Shown piece by piece: positions 23,820-25,069 of a stretch of DNA of 25,069 bases. Position 1 is the stretch's first letter. Every line of letters begins with the position of its first letter. The translations under genes were made by a program, and so were the position numbers. The DNA is from Pseudomonadota bacterium (GTDB lineage: Bacteria > Pseudomonadota > Alphaproteobacteria > Rhizobiales > Xanthobacteraceae). Location: positions 1 to 25,069 of the forward strand of contig JAFAFP010000044.1 of the NCBI GenBank assembly GCA_023423415.1, read 5' to 3'. The notes below the pieces were generated by a model. That model did not search any database. It was not told the origin of the DNA and was given only the letters and a program-made list of their open reading frames with translations.

Positions 23820-24041
23820 TTGGATTGGAGGACATGGATTCGGCAGGTTCATCGCTGGCTGTCCATCGCCTTTACGGCGACCGTCATTGCCAACTTCATC
23901 GCCATGGGACTGGAAGAACCTCCCGCATGGATCGTCTATTCGCCGCTGCTTCCGCTCTTCCTGCTGCTGTTTACCGGCCTGTACATGTTCGTGCTGCCGT
24001 ATACGACCAAGCGGCATAGCGCGCGACACACCAGTGGATAG
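23820..24041 (+). CDS. Small two-helix membrane protein with TTG start
   Basis: The 73-residue product has two hydrophobic helices, about 13-30 (LSIAFTATVIANFIAMGL) and 40-60 (YSPLLPLFLLLFTGLYMFVL), linked by a short loop with EEPP. The opening RQVHRWLSIAF resembles the first helix of PepSY-associated membrane proteins. The start is TTG at 23820, supported by a perfect AAAGGAGG (23807-23814) five bases upstream; no in-frame ATG is suitably placed. The tail is basic (KRHSARH). It is 53 bases after the SRPBCC gene and 11 bases before the DUF1801 gene, so it is likely in their operon. No function can be assigned. Confidence 0.75.
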   Translation: MDWRTWIRQVHRWLSIAFTATVIANFIAMGLEEPPAWIVYSPLLPLFLLLFTGLYMFVLPYTTKRHSARHTSG

Positions 24042-24052
24042 GAGTGGACGCA

Positions 24053-24574
24053 ATGGCCAAGACGTCGAAGACGCCGGCAAAGGCCGCAAAGAAGACTGCC
24101 GCCAAGCGGCTCGCCGCGAAGACGGCCAAACCGCACAAGACATCGCCGAATTCGCAATCCGCCACCGGCACCCAGCCGAAGCTTCTCTCCGGCGGCAACC
24201 CCCAGATCGCGAAGGGCTATGGCGATGCGCCCGTGCAGGCCTACATCGCGGCCATGCCGGGCTGGAAAAGCGACGTCGGACGCCGGCTCGATGCGATCAT
24301 CGTGCGCAGCGTTCCGGGCGTGCGCAAAGCCGTCAAATGGAATTCGCCGATGTACGGCATGGAGGACAATGTCTGGTTCCTCGGCATTCATGTCTTCACG
24401 AAATACGTCAAGGTGGCTTTTTTCCGAGGCGCTTCGCTGCGTCCTGTCCCTCCCGGCACATCCAAGCAGGAACACGTGCGCTATCTCGACATCCGCGAAG
24501 ACAATGAACTCGACGAAGCGCAGTTCGCCGCCTGGGTGAAGCAGGCGAGCCAATTGCCCGGCGAAAAGATGTGA
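24053..24574 (+). CDS. DUF1801 domain protein with lysine/alanine-rich N-terminal tail
   Basis: The 173-residue product starts with about 35 residues of Lys/Ala/Thr repeats (KTPAKAAKKTAAKRLAAKTA), like histone-type tails. The DUF1801 (YdhG-like) domain follows, recognisable from DAIIVRSVPGVRKAVKWNSP, MYGMEDNVWFLGIHVFTKYV and a C-terminal LDIREDNELDEAQFAAWVKQ. DUF1801 proteins are small and soluble, and their function is not established. The ATG at 24053 has AGGAG eight bases upstream; an upstream GTG at 24044 adds three residues but overlaps that site. The tail might bind nucleic acid, by composition only. It is the fourth gene of the ArsR operon. Confidence 0.85.
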   Translation: MAKTSKTPAKAAKKTAAKRLAAKTAKPHKTSPNSQSATGTQPKLLSGGNPQIAKGYGDAPVQAYIAAMPGWKSDVGRRLDAIIVRSVPGVRKAVKWNSPMYGMEDNVWFLGIHVFTKYVKVAFFRGASLRPVPPGTSKQEHVRYLDIREDNELDEAQFAAWVKQASQLPGEKM

Positions 24575-24598
24575 GCGGGTGTGTTGCGGGAGCCTGGC

Positions 24599-25069
24599 AT
24601 GAAGAAAGCGACAGCAACCATGAAAAAGACTGGCAGCGCTTCAAGGAAAGAAGGGACCGAGGATTCTCCCGCTCAACTGATCGATGCGAAGATCAGGAAA
24701 CTGAACGACTGGCGAGGCGAGACGCTCGCCCGCGTTCGCAATCTTATCAAACAGGCCGATCCGGACGTGATCGAGGACGTGAAATGGCGAAAGCCATCGA
24801 ACCCTTTCGGCGTCCCGGTATGGGAGCACGATGGACTCATCTGCACCGGTGAGACCTACAAGGCTGCCGTGAAGCTGACCTTCGCCAAGGGCGCCGCGTT
24901 GGAGGACCCTGCTGGTCTCTTCAACGCCAGTCTCGAAGGCAACGTCAGACGCGCCATCGATATTCACGAGGGCGACAACATTAACGAAAAGGCATTGAAG
25001 GCGCTCATTCGCGCCGCCGTGACGCTGAACATGTCGGGCGCGGGGGCCCGGCCGCCCCCCCCGGCCGAG
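24599..25069 (+). CDS. Second DUF1801 domain protein (3' end outside window)
   Basis: The frame is open from the ATG at 24599 to the right edge (157 codons). GGGAG lies six bases upstream. After a basic N-terminus (KKATATMKKTGSASRK), the DUF1801 domain is clear: NDWRGETLARVRNLIKQADP, VIEDVKWRKPSNPFGVPVWE, GLICTGETYKAAVKLTFAKG and LEGNVRRAIDIHEGDNINEK. It differs clearly from the preceding DUF1801 protein, so they are diverged paralogues or independent members, not a recent duplication. The last ten or so codons turn into Gly/Ala/Arg/Pro from a G/C homopolymer-rich stretch where a usual C-terminus is expected. That stretch may be an edge artefact. Confidence 0.85.
   Translation, partial: MKKATATMKKTGSASRKEGTEDSPAQLIDAKIRKLNDWRGETLARVRNLIKQADPDVIEDVKWRKPSNPFGVPVWEHDGLICTGETYKAAVKLTFAKGAALEDPAGLFNASLEGNVRRAIDIHEGDNINEKALKALIRAAVTLNMSGAGARPPPPAE

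Noticed and set aside
24219..24539. Alternative plus- and minus-strand frames within the DUF1801 genes
   Set aside because: They are out-of-frame shadows; the DUF1801 motifs are in the chosen frames with suitable ribosome binding sites.

Overview
This window reads as an alphaproteobacterial chromosome segment, probably from a Bradyrhizobium/Rhodopseudomonas/Afipia-type member of the Rhizobiales. The basis is high GC, the gene complement, a PATR-type autotransporter, an LtaS-like sulfatase-fold enzyme beside PBP1A and prfB, and an M23 peptidase resembling those linked to rhizobial polar growth. The genus is inferred from general familiarity with such proteins, not from a search. Both ends cut open reading frames, so the window may be a whole contig.

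Layout. Positions 1-1540 hold the end of a DUF3597 gene with its terminator and three small genes: a membrane protein, a lysine-rich histone H1-like protein and a tail-anchored-looking protein. Positions 1562-5335 (minus) hold a 1257-residue autotransporter with a very glycine-rich N-terminal passenger. A decayed piece of a second such gene lies just upstream in the same frame. Positions 5821-12832 (plus) hold an N-acetylmuramoyl-L-alanine amidase, the bifunctional penicillin-binding protein PBP1A, a membrane-bound sulfatase-fold transferase and prfB, the last with an intact programmed +1 frameshift. A 305-base convergent gap follows and contains a compact foldable element. Positions 13138-15101 (minus) hold a membrane-anchored M23 peptidase and a Bcp-type peroxiredoxin. 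Divergent from these is a 1192-residue AsmA/YhdP-like DUF3971 protein (15269-18847). tyrS and a YddA/BacA-like ABC exporter follow on the minus strand. A repeat-rich 500-base spacer then leads to an operon on the plus strand: ArsR-family repressor, SRPBCC protein, a 73-residue membrane protein starting at TTG, and two DUF1801 proteins, the second cut by the window end.

Theme. Most of the middle is cell-envelope biology: peptidoglycan synthesis (PBP1A), septal or daughter-cell cleavage (amidase, M23), envelope lipid or glycan modification (sulfatase-fold enzyme), inter-membrane lipid traffic (AsmA-like) and surface display (autotransporter). prfB, tyrS and bcp are housekeeping neighbours. I see no insertion sequence, integrase, CRISPR array, tRNA or rRNA gene. 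The points most worth a second look are the foldable element after prfB, the autotransporter remnant, the glycine-rich passenger, the ArsR operator overlapping its own promoter, and the small tandem repeats upstream of that promoter.
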